Source: Endothia cerciana
Lineage: Eukaryota > Ascomycota > Sordariomycetes > Diaporthales > Cryphonectriaceae
DNA length: 64,000 nucleotides
NCBI GenBank assembly: GCA_026119935.1
Contig: JALRMH010000018.1
Span: forward strand, 620,001 to 684,000
Reading direction: 5' to 3'
Shown here: piece by piece, positions 32,995 to 42,457 of the stretch
Position numbering within the stretch: position 1 is the stretch's first letter
Layout of the letters: the number at the start of each line of letters is the position of its first letter
The notes under the pieces: generated by a model
Databases searched by the model: none
What the model saw: only the letters and a program-made list of their open reading frames with translations
What the model was told of the DNA's origin: nothing
Program-made: the position numbers and the translations under genes

Positions 32995-35833
32995 CTAGGG
33001 CATGGCTTGTTAACAACCGGGGCAGGGTGATTCTTTCTACCTCCCGGACGGCCACGGACGTGCGAGTATAAATTTCTCGATATTTACTTTCCCGCTACCA
33101 TCCGTATATAAATAGAGCACTGGTATAAGGGACCAGGCTAACGCCACCGTTCCCACGGGACTGGCAATCGAAGAGGCTCCTCTGCCCCCACCGCCACCTC
33201 CACAACCCCGGCCTTTGGCAGCCAATCTGCACGCGTTCTGCGGCCTCCTTAGGAAAGTGGAGCGGCGCCCCCGATCAGGAGTCGGGCTAGCCGCTCGATG
33301 AGGGACGTAGGTCGATCACGACCGCTAGCCAGGGCTTTTATATGTTGCGAGCCCGGCTTCTAGCAACGTCGTTAGATCACATCCAATGAGGTCAGAAAAT
33401 CGTAGCCGCATGGGTATCAGCTAGCCCAGAACACGCCGGGGTCCGCACATTGCCCTGTTGCATGGCCTGACACTGGTCCAGACCGAGAGAAGGTGCTGGT
33501 CGTCCGTACTCTTCTCTGGCCACTTGCTTTCGACATGACGTACAACATCCGGGAGTCTTCTGCACCCGTATGGGCTCTCCCTCTCCATATGTGGGCGGTT
33601 CCTTTCCCACAGTCCTCGACTCTCCTCCCGGCCCATATTCGTTCCTCCACTAACAGCTAACCCCCTTCAACTGTTCTATGGAATGTGCTTCAGAAGCTAT
33701 AGATGGCCTACCGGCATGCCCTTTGTGAACTATCTATGAATCCCAGGCCTGAGTTCGGCTGCGTAAGTGATCATAGGGGCTACTTTCTCAGGGGGTCAAG
33801 TATGCAACGACCATGCCTGTGCACCAAGCCAAAGGTACCCGGCGCATATTCAGAGTGGATGAAACTTCCATCCCAACAGTCCTGGTTTCCGATCTATTGA
33901 ATGAGGGTAGAGCTCACGACGGCGAATGACGGGTGAAAGGTCCAATGACGGGCAGCACCTCTCTCACGGTGAGCTGCCCTAGAGCGAAGTCTGGAGCCCA
34001 GCCCGCGCTTGAGAGACTTGGGAAGCCGTTCTAGGCGTGGGTCATCCTCGAAGAGCCCCTCAGCAGGCTCGCCCACTGGGGAAGGAGGGGGTTGGCTGGG
34101 GTCATAATGCCTGGATTTAGATACTGGTTAAGTGGCTACTTGAGTAAAGAAGCTACCTACGTGGCTGGAGTTGCCTGTCAGCGGTGTCTGCTTAAGTACA
34201 GATAAGCTTTGCGTGCACTCGCTGGGATGGGGCAAAGAGGGACCCAAAAACTCTGTTATCTCGTCTTACTCCCTAGCCAGAGGCGGCATGGAAGTTGGCT
34301 TGGCATGTTGAGCAAGTGATCGAGCAAGAAGAGAGGTTCCAGAAATTGTAGCTGGGCTGTTGTGACTTGGGCCTAACTTCCCCGTGCAATATGATTCTGC
34401 GGGGTCGTTATCCTTCTCAGATTTTGACTTATAGATTTTGCTAAGAGCATACTCAGAAAATAATTTCACTACAACTGCAGTCACGGTGGGCAGATACAAT
34501 CAGTAGGAACAGATCAGACTCCCCTGAGTAATTTGGCTCTCTCCCACTACGGAACTCAGTGCTTCCTCCGAGGCCGACTCAGACCTCGGGGCATTGCAAC
34601 GACTCTGAATGTGCCCTCAGCTCTTGCGACTGGAGACAAGAAATCTGAAACAGCGGACATTGATGGTCTGTAATCATCTTGGTGTCTAGATGAGATGTAT
34701 GCAATGAACCATGGCAAGGTGTTTTCAAATGACAAAACTCCTGCAAGGACATGCTGCTCTCTCAAAAGTTGATATTTTGACGGTACATAAATCATACACA
34801 TACCAGCCTTCCTCCTCGAAACTCCTTATAATTCGATCAGCATGAAAGTGTCCTCGAAAGTGCTTCATGGGGCAGGTGAAGGTACTCAAGAGACCTAGTT
34901 ACCGAATTCGCCCAGTCTATTGGGTTTTAGTGACATCTACGACGGCAGAAGCAAACACAGAAGATCATGATGACCTTCTGAAGGGGAAGCTCAGGAACAT
35001 GGCGCCGATGTCTACGGTCCATGCAATATATTTTGAGGCAATTCATAGGCTGAGATGATGTCAGCCTTTAGGATGGCAAAGCTGACGAGCAAATGCAGTC
35101 ATTGAGATACATATACGGGTGTCTGTCTCAGCTCTTGCGCAGGAAGCGAAGACTACTCCTTGCGGTATGTCTGTCCGTATTGCGTATGTCTCTAAACAAA
35201 GTGCAGGATAACTGAGCTTATTGCTTGACAGAACTACCAAAATATGTAAGTGTAATGCCGAATTCAAAATAAGATGGAACTGCCATTGGAAGTTTTATAT
35301 GCTTAGGACTTCCCTTCCACCCTCACTGCGAGTGGGAAGATTGGCTATGTGGGCTTATCACAAATGAATCTATGACGAGGATTTACAATAAATGGTCAGT
35401 TATTGAGTCTTACTGTCAACATAGTCACTCGTCTAACATCCATGTGCGATCTCGCAGATGTGTAGGAGTCAAGCTCTCCACGATTACGGCGGAAGGAGAA
35501 ACAATGGCACCGATTATCAACAGCTTGTCGGCTTTTCGTCGCCGTTCAGGAAATAAGATATGAATCTTTTGTTCCTTTTTCGCACAGTAGGCTCATAGCT
35601 GGGTCTGTCCATCAATTGGTCTCCGCTGCTCCCCGTCCCCATGACCACTCTTCTTAACTCCCACCGTGTAGATCATCACTCTCCCCCGATATGACCAGTC
35701 CCACAGAACCAGAATCTGCTCACACTTCTATAAAAGCTCTCTTGATACGGCAACCTTGAATTAGCCTAGAGCCCGTGTGGTTATCGAGGTAAAAGGCGAG
35801 AAGGAAAGTCCAAACACACCTTCTGGACAAGAC
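32995..35833. other. Intergenic, becoming AT-rich
   Basis: Directly 5' of the DUF1254 relic is a TATA-like TATTTATATA on the minus strand (about 33104-33114). From about 34.1 kb the DNA is clearly AT-richer (some lines about 40% GC) than the flanks. Short minus-strand frames such as 34556-34801 (81 codons, with HVLAGVLSFENTLPW) look protein-like, but I could not assemble a gene. Confidence 0.45.
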
Positions 35834-36231
35834 TTACTGGGTACAACGGTATATGCCTTGAACACAGCAACGGCAGAAAGTTTTAACTTTTAAGCACACT
35901 ATACAGCCAAGTATCACACCGAGGACGAGGGCAGCGCCGAAGCATGTTCCCCCAACGATCCAGTTGACCCCAGTCGCACTGAGCTCCCGCGCCACGATCG
36001 GAGGGGGGTCCGGGGTCCTGCGTTTGTCTCAGAAGAAGACCGATCGGCAGATGCATCTTTGATAAGTTTTTAAGGCGACTGAATGACTTGTGTGTACGTT
36101 GTTGTGTTTAGGCTCCAAGGGGTTTGTTGATCCCTTGCGGATTCGCTGTGTAGGCTGTTGATGCTGAGCAAGATGACGTTGAGGGACATGAGTGCTGCTC
36201 CCGAGATTGTGCAGAGTTCTATGCTAGGCAT
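35834..36231 (-). CDS. Possible small split membrane protein
   Basis: Neither exon is visible as a long ORF. Exon 1 (36231-36098) runs from ATG through LCTISGAALMSLNVILLSIN, a hydrophobic stretch. An 80-nt intron (GTACAC...GCAG) joins in phase to exon 2 (36017-35834), which encodes TPDPPPIVARELSATGVNW, a strong transmembrane segment (WIVGGTCFGAALVLGVILG), then Cys/basic CRCCVQGIYRC and TAA. Total 105 residues. Two hydrophobic segments with a Pro-rich linker suggest a membrane protein or the C-terminal part of a larger one, whose earlier exons might lie in the minus-strand frame at 36458-36817. The donor is weak and the start uncertain. It sits in the AT-rich block and could be a decaying gene. 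Confidence 0.35.
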
Positions 36232-36457
36232 CAGAGAATATATAATTGTGACTTGACCAAGAGTATCAGTCGATGTGCACGGCCTGTGACGAGCTTTTCA
36301 ACTCTGCCTGTTCATCTTCTATACTCATTTCTGCTACCCCTCCCCTCGAACGCACAGCTTCAACAAAATCAACTAAGCTGACGCAAACAGCGAGTAGACC
36401 GTCCAAGGCGATATTGAGCTGCTCTTCTACTTATAAGTCTCAACCATAATTTTTTTC

Positions 36458-36817
36458 TCAGAATCTCATGATGCATGTTAATTGAAGAAAGGACACAACT
36501 GCGAGAAGGCTGGGAGAACTTATCCTCGAAAAGATACTCGCGACGGCTTCCCACATTGTTTTCGACGATTGGGAAGGAATCTCTACGTGAGGAGTGTTGG
36601 AAGACTTGTTGTGGACCTCGACTAGAAACCAACTAGGTAATAGACCTCCGGGCTTGCTGCAATGCTTTACTAGATTCCATTCGGGGAATATGCGCGCATC
36701 AACAAGCGACAGCGTCGCGCATGCACTATCGGGCTGTCGTTGAAACGGCACACGTATGTATCCCGCGTAGTCTATCACACCGACGCACCGGCATTGCCCT
36801 AGATACCATACACGCAT
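36458..36817 (-). pseudogene. Possible gene fragment beside SDH4
   Basis: A 119-codon frame begins 34 bp after the SDH4 stop codon on the same strand. Its composition is protein-like: YIRVPFQRQPDSACATLSLV, then ARIFPEWNLVKHCSKPGGLLP, and a hydrophobic end (SSPSLLAVVSFLQLT). After the stop, the same frame reopens with a second protein-like stretch (LNIALDGLLAVCVSLVDFVE) near 36370-36430. I do not recognise the family. It may be the 5' part of the split membrane protein at 35834-36231, with a damaged middle. No splice path joining the pieces was convincing. Confidence 0.25.
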
Positions 36818-36850
36818 GACCGTACCCTATCAACCCCCCCCCCCCCCGGT

Positions 36851-37501
36851 TTATGCCTTCCAAAGCCTCTTGGTGGCCTCGACCATACCTACATCCGTCG
36901 TCTCGAACTCGTACAGTCCGATTCCCGCCAAGATCGTCGCCGCGTTCAGCGCCCACATGCAGAACTTCCTCAACATTGGGTAGCCCCACGTGGGCACATA
37001 GTCGATGATGATGGCCTGCAGGCCGAGGTGGGAGTGCACCAGCAGCGTCCCGACCAGAATGGCATCGAGGGTCGGATTCAGTGAGCCGGACGCGAAGGGA
37101 GCGATGCTGAGCGGCACCAGGGCGGCGGCCATGCCGCGCTCGAAGGTCCAGTGGTAATGGCCGTGGGAGGCCGAGGGAGAAGGCACGGGGGCGGGGTCGT
37201 TCACGGTGCCCTGGATCACCTCTGTGGGGTATTGTCAGCGACCTGAGGGAGGACAGGAGGGGAAAAGTTGGCACAAGGAGAACGTACGCGGGCCGGGAGG
37301 CAGCAGATCCCTCCGGCTTGTGGCGTGGAAGGCTGTGATCTGGGTAATGCTGGGCTTGAAGGTCGGCCTCGAGAGCTGCTTGCGGGCAGCCGAGGAGAGC
37401 AGCGACGGGCCAGCCCGGGTCGCGGGTGTCATGGATCGCGAGGCGGGCGCTGCGAGTGCAGCCGTCTGCCGCAGCAGGGACGAGCGAATAGCCGACACCA
37501 T
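36851..37501 (-). CDS. sdh4: Succinate dehydrogenase membrane anchor subunit (CybS)
   Basis: Two exons, 37501-37288 and 37221-36851, with a 66-nt intron, give 194 residues. This is the small cytochrome b anchor of respiratory complex II in the inner mitochondrial membrane, which helps bind haem b and ubiquinone. The first 60-70 residues are rich in Ala, Arg and Ser without acidic residues, a mitochondrial targeting sequence, with AFHATSRRDLLPPGP near the cleavage region. The mature part has HYHWTFERGMAAALVPLSIAP, three hydrophobic helices, and LLVHSHLGLQAIIIDYVP containing the His and Asp-Tyr expected at the haem and quinone site. The ATG at 37501 is the first in frame. It shares a 479-bp divergent promoter with the mitochondrial TyrRS gene. 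Confidence 0.95.
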
Positions 37502-37980
37502 CTTGGGAGTTGTGAGAGCCAATTAGGATCGAAATGGCTGGGGGACGATTGTTCTCGACTCCTCTGTGGTCCCAAGGCAGAATTGAGGTTGTCGTCGATG
37601 ATGATGCTGGTTAATGCTTTAGCCGACGAGTTGCCGAGGACTGCAAGCAGGATCGGAAGCTCTACGATTGGTTGCTGATGATGAGTAAGCAGGACAAGGA
37701 TGCCGTGCTAATTCTGGGCGGTTTGCAACGTTGCCTGCCGGAGCCGTGCTGTCGATAAGCGGCCCTAGCACGCAGACACCCCGGCTTCAAATTTTCGTGG
37801 ATCACAAAGGCAGTATCCCAGGATGGAGGTGGTCGTGAAGTCTGCATGAACATCACACGGCAGATCTCGACGACAAGAGCCAGCGTTGTCACCCAGCGCC
37901 GCTCACATACCAATGCGCTGAGAAATCACATCACCGTCCAGCCTGCACGTGGCCTCAAGATTCCACAGGAGCTGCTCCCA
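37502..37980. promoter_or_regulatory. Shared divergent promoter, SDH4 / mitochondrial TyrRS
   Basis: Two nuclear genes for mitochondrial proteins start back to back with 479 bp between the chosen ATGs (344 bp if TyrRS starts at 37846). No single motif stands out; the layout allows co-regulation. Confidence 0.6.
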
Positions 37981-39968
37981 ATGGCACCGACGAGTTTCTT
38001 GTACAGATCTCTCCCGGGACGCGCCCTCGTGTGTCGCGACTGTCTACGGCCCAGGACCCTGCCCTCGACCTATCCGCAACGAAGATGGATTGGCACAAAA
38101 TACCTGGCCAAGATGGCGGCGGCGGATGCGGTCTGGAGGGACATTGGAGAGGAGATCGCTCGGGGAAAGAGGCGGCATATATTCGACGAATTTGAGGAAC
38201 GGGGATTTATCAAAGATGTCGTGGGGTAGGTAGGCTGGATCTGCTTATGGCTCAAGCGCCGGAGAAACATTATCTAACAGGTGGACCCCCCGGTAGGACT
38301 CGCGCACATGTCCGAGAAACCATGAGGAGAAAACGCATAGGCGCCTACTGCGGTGTCGATCCTACCGCCTCTTCCCTCCATCTCGGCCACCTGGTGGCGT
38401 TCATGCCAATATTCTGGATGTACCTGCATGGCTATGGTGCCTTCACACTCATTGGAGGCTCAACTGCAAAGATTGGCGACCCGACGGGCAGGACTGACTC
38501 TCGCCCGGATTTAAGGCCTGCACAACTGGTACAGAACCTCACCGGGATACAGTACCAACTCAAGGCGCTGTGGATGCGTGTCGAAGAAAACGGTCGGAGA
38601 TTTGGCTTTCCAAGGGAATGGGTCTGGAGGAGAGGTATCATCAACAACAATGCATGGTGGAACAAACTCCCCATGCTGGATGTTTTGAAACGGTTGGGCG
38701 CTTCCGTGAGGATTGGCCCGATGCTTGGACGCGACAGCGTCAAGAAGAGGGTCGAAGACGGCTCTGGTATGTCCTTTGCTGAATTTTCATATCCTCTGAT
38801 GCAGGGCTGGGATTGGTATGAGCTCTTCAAGCAGCGCGGCGTCCAGATGCAGATTGGAGGCTCCGACCAGTACGGCAACATCCTCACCGGGGCTCAAGCC
38901 GTTAAATACTGCGTCGAAAACGAGACCCACCCGGGTCAAAAGCTACCCAATGGCGACTTTGACCAGCTCATTGGCTTCACGGTGCCGCTTCTCACAGACT
39001 CAGCTGGTAACAAGTTCGGGAAGAGCGCGGGAAACGCTGTGTGGCTTGATCCTTTCCAGACTACCCCTTTCGATATGTATGGATATCTGGTGAGAAGGTC
39101 GGACGATGACGTCGAACGGCTGTTGAAACTCCTCACCTTCCATCCTCTGCACGACATCACCAGGGTCATGGAGGAGCACAAAGCAGATCCGCCGAAGCGA
39201 GTCGCGCAGCACCTCCTGGCATACGAGGTGACGGCACTCGTCCACGGCAAGCAGGTTGCCATGCGGACACAGGTCGAGCATCGCAGCAGATACGGTAACA
39301 GCACCAACACACCCGAGTTCCCTACCACAAAGGTGGAACAGTCCATGGACCAGTACCACGCTGTGAAGGACCATCCCACAACAGTCGACAATCGGCCGCG
39401 AGCAGACCTGCAGCTCCCCTTCCACATCATCGAGAAGTCTCTCCCGCGCATCGTATTTGCCGCCGGACTGGCAACCAGCGTCTCGGACGCCGACCGCACC
39501 ATCAAAGCCGGCGGGATCTACGTAGGCGGGGCTCCCGGCCAGTCAGGCCCCGTGAACAAGGGCATGATCCCCGAACAGCTGATGTTCACGCCCGTCACGA
39601 CGTGGCCCAACGCGGCCAACAGGAAGTTCCTGATTGACGGCAAGATCCTGCTGCTACGTAAGGGCAAGCACAACCTTCGGTGTATTGAGCTCGTCGACGA
39701 CGACACCTGGGCTGAGAGCGGGAAAGAGTACCCAGGCCAGCCCTACACCGGAGCGTTCCGCAAGGCCATGGTGAAGATGCGAGAGATGGTGGAGGCGGCG
39801 AGGCAGAAGAAGGAAGCGGAGGGTGGGTTGATCTCCCAAAAGGACAAGATCGATGTGGCGGAATTACCCACCCCGGCTCAGAGTGTCACCCGTAAAAACG
39901 TTCGGCTGGAACTGGCTAATTATGAAAAGGAGGGCTTGATCAAGGACATGAAGAAGTTGCCATTCTGA
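37981..39968 (+). CDS. Mitochondrial tyrosyl-tRNA synthetase (CYT-18 type)
   Basis: Two exons, 37981-38225 and 38297-39968, with a 71-nt intron (CTAAC branch site), give 638 residues, close to Neurospora CYT-18. It charges mitochondrial tRNA-Tyr. The class I signatures are LHLGHL (HIGH motif, about 110) and KFGKS (KMSKS motif, about 321-325). The tyrosine and tRNA regions are intact (GGSTAKIGDPTGRTDSRPD, GGSDQYGNILTG). In Pezizomycotina this enzyme can also promote splicing of mitochondrial group I introns, using an extra N-terminal helix; here AAADAVWRDIGEEIARGKRR occupies that place. A dispensable-looking insertion (about 430-460) precedes the S4-like C-terminal domain. The N-terminus is an Arg/Ser targeting peptide. 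An in-frame ATG at 37846 could add 45 residues. The splice acceptor at 38296, not the nearer CAG at 38280, keeps the frame. Confidence 0.94.
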
Positions 39969-40202
39969 AGCGAATGGGTGCTTGGCTGCTAGGTGGCCCG
40001 TGGAGGCCGATGGACTGCCAAACCGAGATACACCTGCATGGGATGGAAATGCGGCCCCGAGGAAGGGCCGGTTTCCATGCGATCTGCAAAGCTTGCGCAG
40101 CCAAAATTTGCACCTTTGTACAATAGGTCAACACGATGAATTGTGTATCAGCTAGCACAGTTGAGATATCTAAACTCATCTACATCCTAGTCTTTGTCCC
40201 CC

Positions 40203-41798
40203 TCACCGATACAGCACCGTCAGATCATACGTCGGCGCAGGAAAACTCTTCAACTTCTCCATGATCTCCCCATCCGTCATATTCATCTCCGTGACGATCT
40301 GATCAAAGTTGTGCATCCCGTCCATATACTTCTGCAGCGGATCACCGCCGCCCCTGTTAGCCTCCAACGGCTTGCTCTGCCCCGTCACCAGTGACGCCAG
40401 GTATTGCTTGCTGACGACATATTTGTGAACCCGGTACAACAGCCCCTTGATGACCCCGAACTGCACGAGCCGCCGCACATCCACGTACCGCAGGACGTCG
40501 AAGCCAGCATCCATGTGCAGCCGGAGCCACTCGGCCACCGTGCGCCCGACGCAGAAGGCCGTCATGAGCTTGATGAGCTGGTAGTTGCTGACGCGCTGCC
40601 CGGAGGACATGATGCACACGTAGTTGGCGCACTCGTCGACAATCCCGAGGCCACCCCCTCCCGAGGCGGCGCCCCCGCTGGCCCCCGAGCCCGGGGCACC
40701 GGGGCCTCCGGCGCTGTCCTCGTCGTCGGCGGCGGCGGTGTTCGTCGTGTAGTAGCCGTCGCTGCTCGCGTTTGCCACGAACTCGTGGATACCGGGGCGC
40801 GGCGCGTAGCACGACCCGAAGAAGAACATGTCCAGGAGCAGGATGGTATCGTAGTACAGCAGGTGCCGCAGCGCGAGCTTGGTCAGGTCCAGGGAGACGT
40901 CCGCGGCGAACGCGATGCGCCGCACGTCGCTGACGCCGTCGATGTGTCCGATGACCTTCTGCAGTGTCAAGTCCCAGGTCGGGTCGACGACGTCGGCGAA
41001 CTTCATCTTGGCCACGGGGACGTGCCAGCCCTTTACCTCGGGGGGTGTGCGGTGGTGCGGGAAGAGCTTCATGTTGATCGTGTTTGCGTCGTCTGTGAGA
41101 GACGTGTGAGCCTTTATGAAAGGGGGGGACGGCGATGGCGGTGGCGACCAGGAGGCGGGCAGGGGATGACGGGACTCACCGACGGGTATCATGCACTCCC
41201 CATAATTGTTCAGGTCCTCCTTGATAATCTCCAACAAGCTCTCGATCGGCCTCCTCGCCCCCTCGCCGGCGCCCTCCCCATCTCGGCTCAGATACTCGTT
41301 CTGCTGCTCCATCTCGGCAAACGTCACCGCCAGCCGCCTCACCACGCGCTCGTAGTGGATCTGGTCCCCGTCGTCCGCCTCGACGACGAGGCCGAAGTTG
41401 AAGATGAACTCGTTCCGCTGGTACTTTGGGTGGGCGATCGCGACGGGGAACCCGAGGATCGAGTACTTTGAGTCCGGGTCACTGACGGCGATGTAGCGGT
41501 TGAAGAAGCCTTTGCGTGGGATGATGTACTCCTGTAGCACGTCGAAGTCGAAGAGGCTGGGTTTCCTCTGCGAGGAGGGGTCCAGGGGCACGATGCAGCC
41601 CGGGGGGGACTGGGCTACTATCTTGGTGCCTGGCGATGACATTAGCGTTTGCACGCGAGAGGATGTATGAGGTGGAGCGCCCTCGGCATGAGGGAGACAA
41701 CATCGAGGTTGCTTCAGCTCTAGCGCAAAGACGAGTAGTGGATATCGTGTCTCACCTTCCTGAGGGAAGAATCTGGCGTAGAATATGCCCTGAATCAT
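40203..41798 (-). CDS. npr2: Nitrogen permease regulator NPR2 (GATOR1/SEACIT)
   Basis: Three exons, 41798-41756, 41629-41180 and 41092-40203, with introns of 126 and 87 nt, give 460 residues. Npr2 with Npr3 and Iml1 forms the GAP complex that inhibits TORC1 when nitrogen is short, at the vacuole membrane. The start MIQGIFYARFFPQEG is the family N-terminus; YIIPRKGFFNRYIAVSDPDS and SKYSILGFPVAIAHPKYQRN are strongly conserved, as is CMIPVDDANTINMKLFPH, which is only formed by the second splice. A Gly/Ala/Ser-rich insertion (about 325-350) is probably a disordered loop. The C-terminal half is helical with winged-helix-like stretches (RLVQFGVIKGLLYRVHKYVV). Its 3' end faces the TyrRS gene at 234 bp. 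Confidence 0.95.
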   Translation of the reverse strand: MIQGIFYARFFPQEGETRYPLLVFALELKQPRCCLPHAEGAPPHTSSRVQTLMSSPGTKIVAQSPPGCIVPLDPSSQRKPSLFDFDVLQEYIIPRKGFFNRYIAVSDPDSKYSILGFPVAIAHPKYQRNEFIFNFGLVVEADDGDQIHYERVVRRLAVTFAEMEQQNEYLSRDGEGAGEGARRPIESLLEIIKEDLNNYGECMIPVGESRHPLPASWSPPPSPSPPFIKAHTSLTDDANTINMKLFPHHRTPPEVKGWHVPVAKMKFADVVDPTWDLTLQKVIGHIDGVSDVRRIAFAADVSLDLTKLALRHLLYYDTILLLDMFFFGSCYAPRPGIHEFVANASSDGYYTTNTAAADDEDSAGGPGAPGSGASGGAASGGGGLGIVDECANYVCIMSSGQRVSNYQLIKLMTAFCVGRTVAEWLRLHMDAGFDVLRYVDVRRLVQFGVIKGLLYRVHKYVVSKQYLASLVTGQSKPLEANRGGGDPLQKYMDGMHNFDQIVTEMNMTDGEIMEKLKSFPAPTYDLTVLYR

Positions 41799-42457
41799 CG
41801 TGCCGGCTTGCTCTTGATCATCATGAGAAACGGAAGGATATCATCTCGCGACAATCGCCACAACGGTCACTATTCCAAAACTAAATCACTCTCATGCCAC
41901 ACACAGTGAATTTACATATTCGCACAATGCGATGTGCTGTCGTGCATTCTGCTTTGGATTGTAGACAGCATCTTGGAAGGCAAAACCAGCGGGACGTTCG
42001 CAGCCTTGGTCTGCGATGATCAATGGAATGGTTGTTGATCTGATTAGTCAGCCAGTCTCAGCGGCGGCTCGGCACATCGTCAAGGGAGAGCCGGCCACCC
42101 AAAGATGCGATGATGAGGCTGCCGTCTTCTTTTGAATTCCACTGGGACTACCTGTACTGTAAGCTTGTGGCCCCTAACCTGATGTCCATTACTTTCGACC
42201 CAACCAATCCTATATTTAGCGATCATCACCGAGGCAACCTGTCTCCTGCTCTCGCAACCACAAAGGCTGGGTCAAATCGATCCTCAAAATCCGTCTTCCC
42301 GGCCTTTCATGCTGCTGTTAGGTTCAAATGTGCTGGTGTGCCCTGCTCAGAGAGCTAGAGATCGAGAATCCCATGCGTCCTAAATACTGCGCTTCTGAGC
42401 AGTGTTGTATCTAAGGAGTAAATACCGAGCTGATTCTTGTTTTGTATCTGAACACCC
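41799..42457. other. Intergenic, NPR2 promoter / DSK2 3' flank
   Basis: 660 bp of moderately AT-rich sequence with no gene. It must hold the NPR2 promoter (right part of the minus-strand gene's upstream) and the DSK2 3' UTR; no specific element recognised. Confidence 0.55.
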
